From Deltaproteobacteria bacterium (GTDB taxonomy: Bacteria > JAUYMQ01): 12,599 bases of DNA. The notes under the pieces were generated by a model that saw only the letters and a list, made by a program, of their open reading frames with translations, had not been told where the DNA came from and ran no database searches. The translations under genes and the position numbers were made by a program. Each line of letters opens with the position of its first letter. Positions within the stretch are counted from its first letter, which is position 1. The stretch spans positions 1 through 12,599 of the forward strand of contig JAUYMQ010000589.1 of NCBI GenBank assembly GCA_030698575.1. The letters are read 5' to 3'. Positions 11,917-12,599 of the stretch are shown here, in pieces.

Positions 11917-12599
11917 GCGGACTCCACGGAGATGTCGACCAGTGCCAGCGGGAGGCGCTCGACCTGCGCGACGAGCGTGATCGCGCGGCCCGCGCTGGTC
12001 AAACCGGTGAGCCGCACGAGGGCGCCGTATTCGGAATGACTGCCCGCGGAGGGGGGCTGCGTGGTGGTGACGCCGCCGATAGGCTCGATCGATTCGAGCG
12101 CTTCGAGCAGCTCGGTGACCGTGATGCGGACGCGCTGCCGCTTGGCCTCCCATCCCGCGGCCTTCACGACGTGGCTCGTGCCCAGACCGAGCCGCAGCCG
12201 CGCGGGAACAGAGAGCGTATCGAACCGCCGCTCGAGCCGTGTGGCGTTGTCGTCCGGCGCGATCGCCGAGTTCAGCTGCTCCTGTTCCCGGCCGGCCGCA
12301 CTGCTCCGCTCGAGATCGAGGCCCAACGTTTCCACGCGGCGCTCGAAGTCTTCGTCGTTCTCCGCCGCCAGCCACTCGTCCGCGAGCCGCACCTCGAACT
12401 TCTGCGCGCCGCCGAACTCGCCCAGGATCATGTCCAGCTCGCCCACGACCAGCTCGAACAGTTTGATCTTCTTGTCGAGCAATTGGAGGATGTACGACTC
12501 GATGGTGCCGGCCGCGGCCAGGTTCACGATGTGGACCTCGCGCTTTTGCCCGATGCGGTGCACCCTCCCGATGCGCTGCTCGATCACCATCGGATTCCA
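11913..12599 (-). CDS. SNF2-family helicase, C-terminal part (truncated by window edge)
   Basis: The frame is open at the right edge of the window, so only the last 228 residues are visible. It opens with WNPMVIEQRIGRVHRIGQKREV, helicase motif VI of the SNF2/RapA group (QRxGRxHRIGQ), followed by the usual IVNLAAAGTIESYILQLLDKKIKLFELVVGELD post-motif helix. The last ~160 residues are a family-specific C-terminal domain with EVRLADEWLAAENDEDFERRVETL, then a beta-rich end (RVRITVTELLEALESI, VRLTGLTSAGRAITL). Such helicases remodel duplex DNA or protein-DNA complexes and recur in DISARM-like and other defence islands. The stop codon overlaps the GTG start of the cysteine-rich gene, so the two form one transcript. 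Class cannot be settled without the ATPase motifs outside the window. Confidence 0.9.
   Translation of the reverse strand, partial: WNPMVIEQRIGRVHRIGQKREVHIVNLAAAGTIESYILQLLDKKIKLFELVVGELDMILGEFGGAQKFEVRLADEWLAAENDEDFERRVETLGLDLERSSAAGREQEQLNSAIAPDDNATRLERRFDTLSVPARLRLGLGTSHVVKAAGWEAKRQRVRITVTELLEALESIEPIGGVTTTQPPSAGSHSEYGALVRLTGLTSAGRAITLVAQVERLPLALVDISVESA

Noticed and set aside
11913-12375. Cysteine-rich gene extending upstream over the helicase C-terminus
   Set aside because: The upstream part is antisense-like Arg/Ala/Gly-rich sequence in another frame of the helicase gene. The GTG at 11916 with its stop/start overlap is the natural start.
10006-12599. DISARM system
   Set aside because: A SNF2 helicase alone is not enough. 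No DrmA, DUF1998 DrmB, DrmC phospholipase D or methyltransferase gene is visible here.

Overview
This is a 12.6 kb window of high-GC bacterial DNA. It has long coding frames, little intergenic space outside one stretch around 3.6-4.3 kb, and several families of small palindromic repeats. The taxon cannot be fixed from the sequence. A soil or sediment bacterium such as a member of Gemmatimonadota would fit the GC content and the WYL, DUF2779 and ComEC-like genes, but that is a guess. The mix of nucleases, a HEPN-like protein, an AAA+ ATPase, a SNF2 helicase and WYL regulators, set around a tRNA gene, looks like an accessory or defence-type region rather than a core chromosome segment.

Layout. 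(1) 0-3.6 kb: a HEPN-motif protein (149-1309) and a PD-(D/E)XK nuclease with a possible modified-DNA reader domain (1419-2306), both on the + strand. They converge on, and overlap by 32 nt with, an AAA+ ATPase on the minus strand (3618-2275). The nuclease gene is visibly poorer in GC than its neighbours. (2) 3.65-4.2 kb: structured non-coding DNA with hairpin repeats, a terminator and a leucine-type class II tRNA on the minus strand. Its anticodon loop reads CCCTCAA (anticodon CTC, no U33), which is the exact reverse complement of a normal Leu(GAG) loop. Its downstream trailer is complementary to the anticodon arm. (3) 4.2-8.5 kb: a tightly packed + strand operon: a 39-codon ORF, an uncharacterised proline-rich protein, two adjacent WYL-domain regulators and a Cas4-like plus DEDD-exonuclease fusion (DUF2779/TM0106 type). 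It ends at a strong terminator. (4) 8.6-9.9 kb: a secreted ComEC-like metallo-beta-lactamase-fold protein overlapping a DUF3006 gene. (5) 10.0-12.6 kb, minus strand: the C-terminal end of a SNF2-type helicase (cut by the window edge) overlapping a 636-aa cysteine-rich, probably zinc-binding protein.

How it may work together. The WYL pair resembles the ligand- or ssDNA-responsive PafB/PafC arrangement and is the natural regulator of the downstream nuclease. The helicase and cysteine-rich protein are stop/start coupled and probably act together. The HEPN protein, nuclease and AAA+ ATPase could form a separate defence module, though only proximity supports that.

The strongest unexpected signals are the aberrant tRNA with its complementary trailer, and the palindromic repeats that have entered coding sequences in frame: one in the first WYL gene and at least two, plus a third repeat type, in the cysteine-rich gene.
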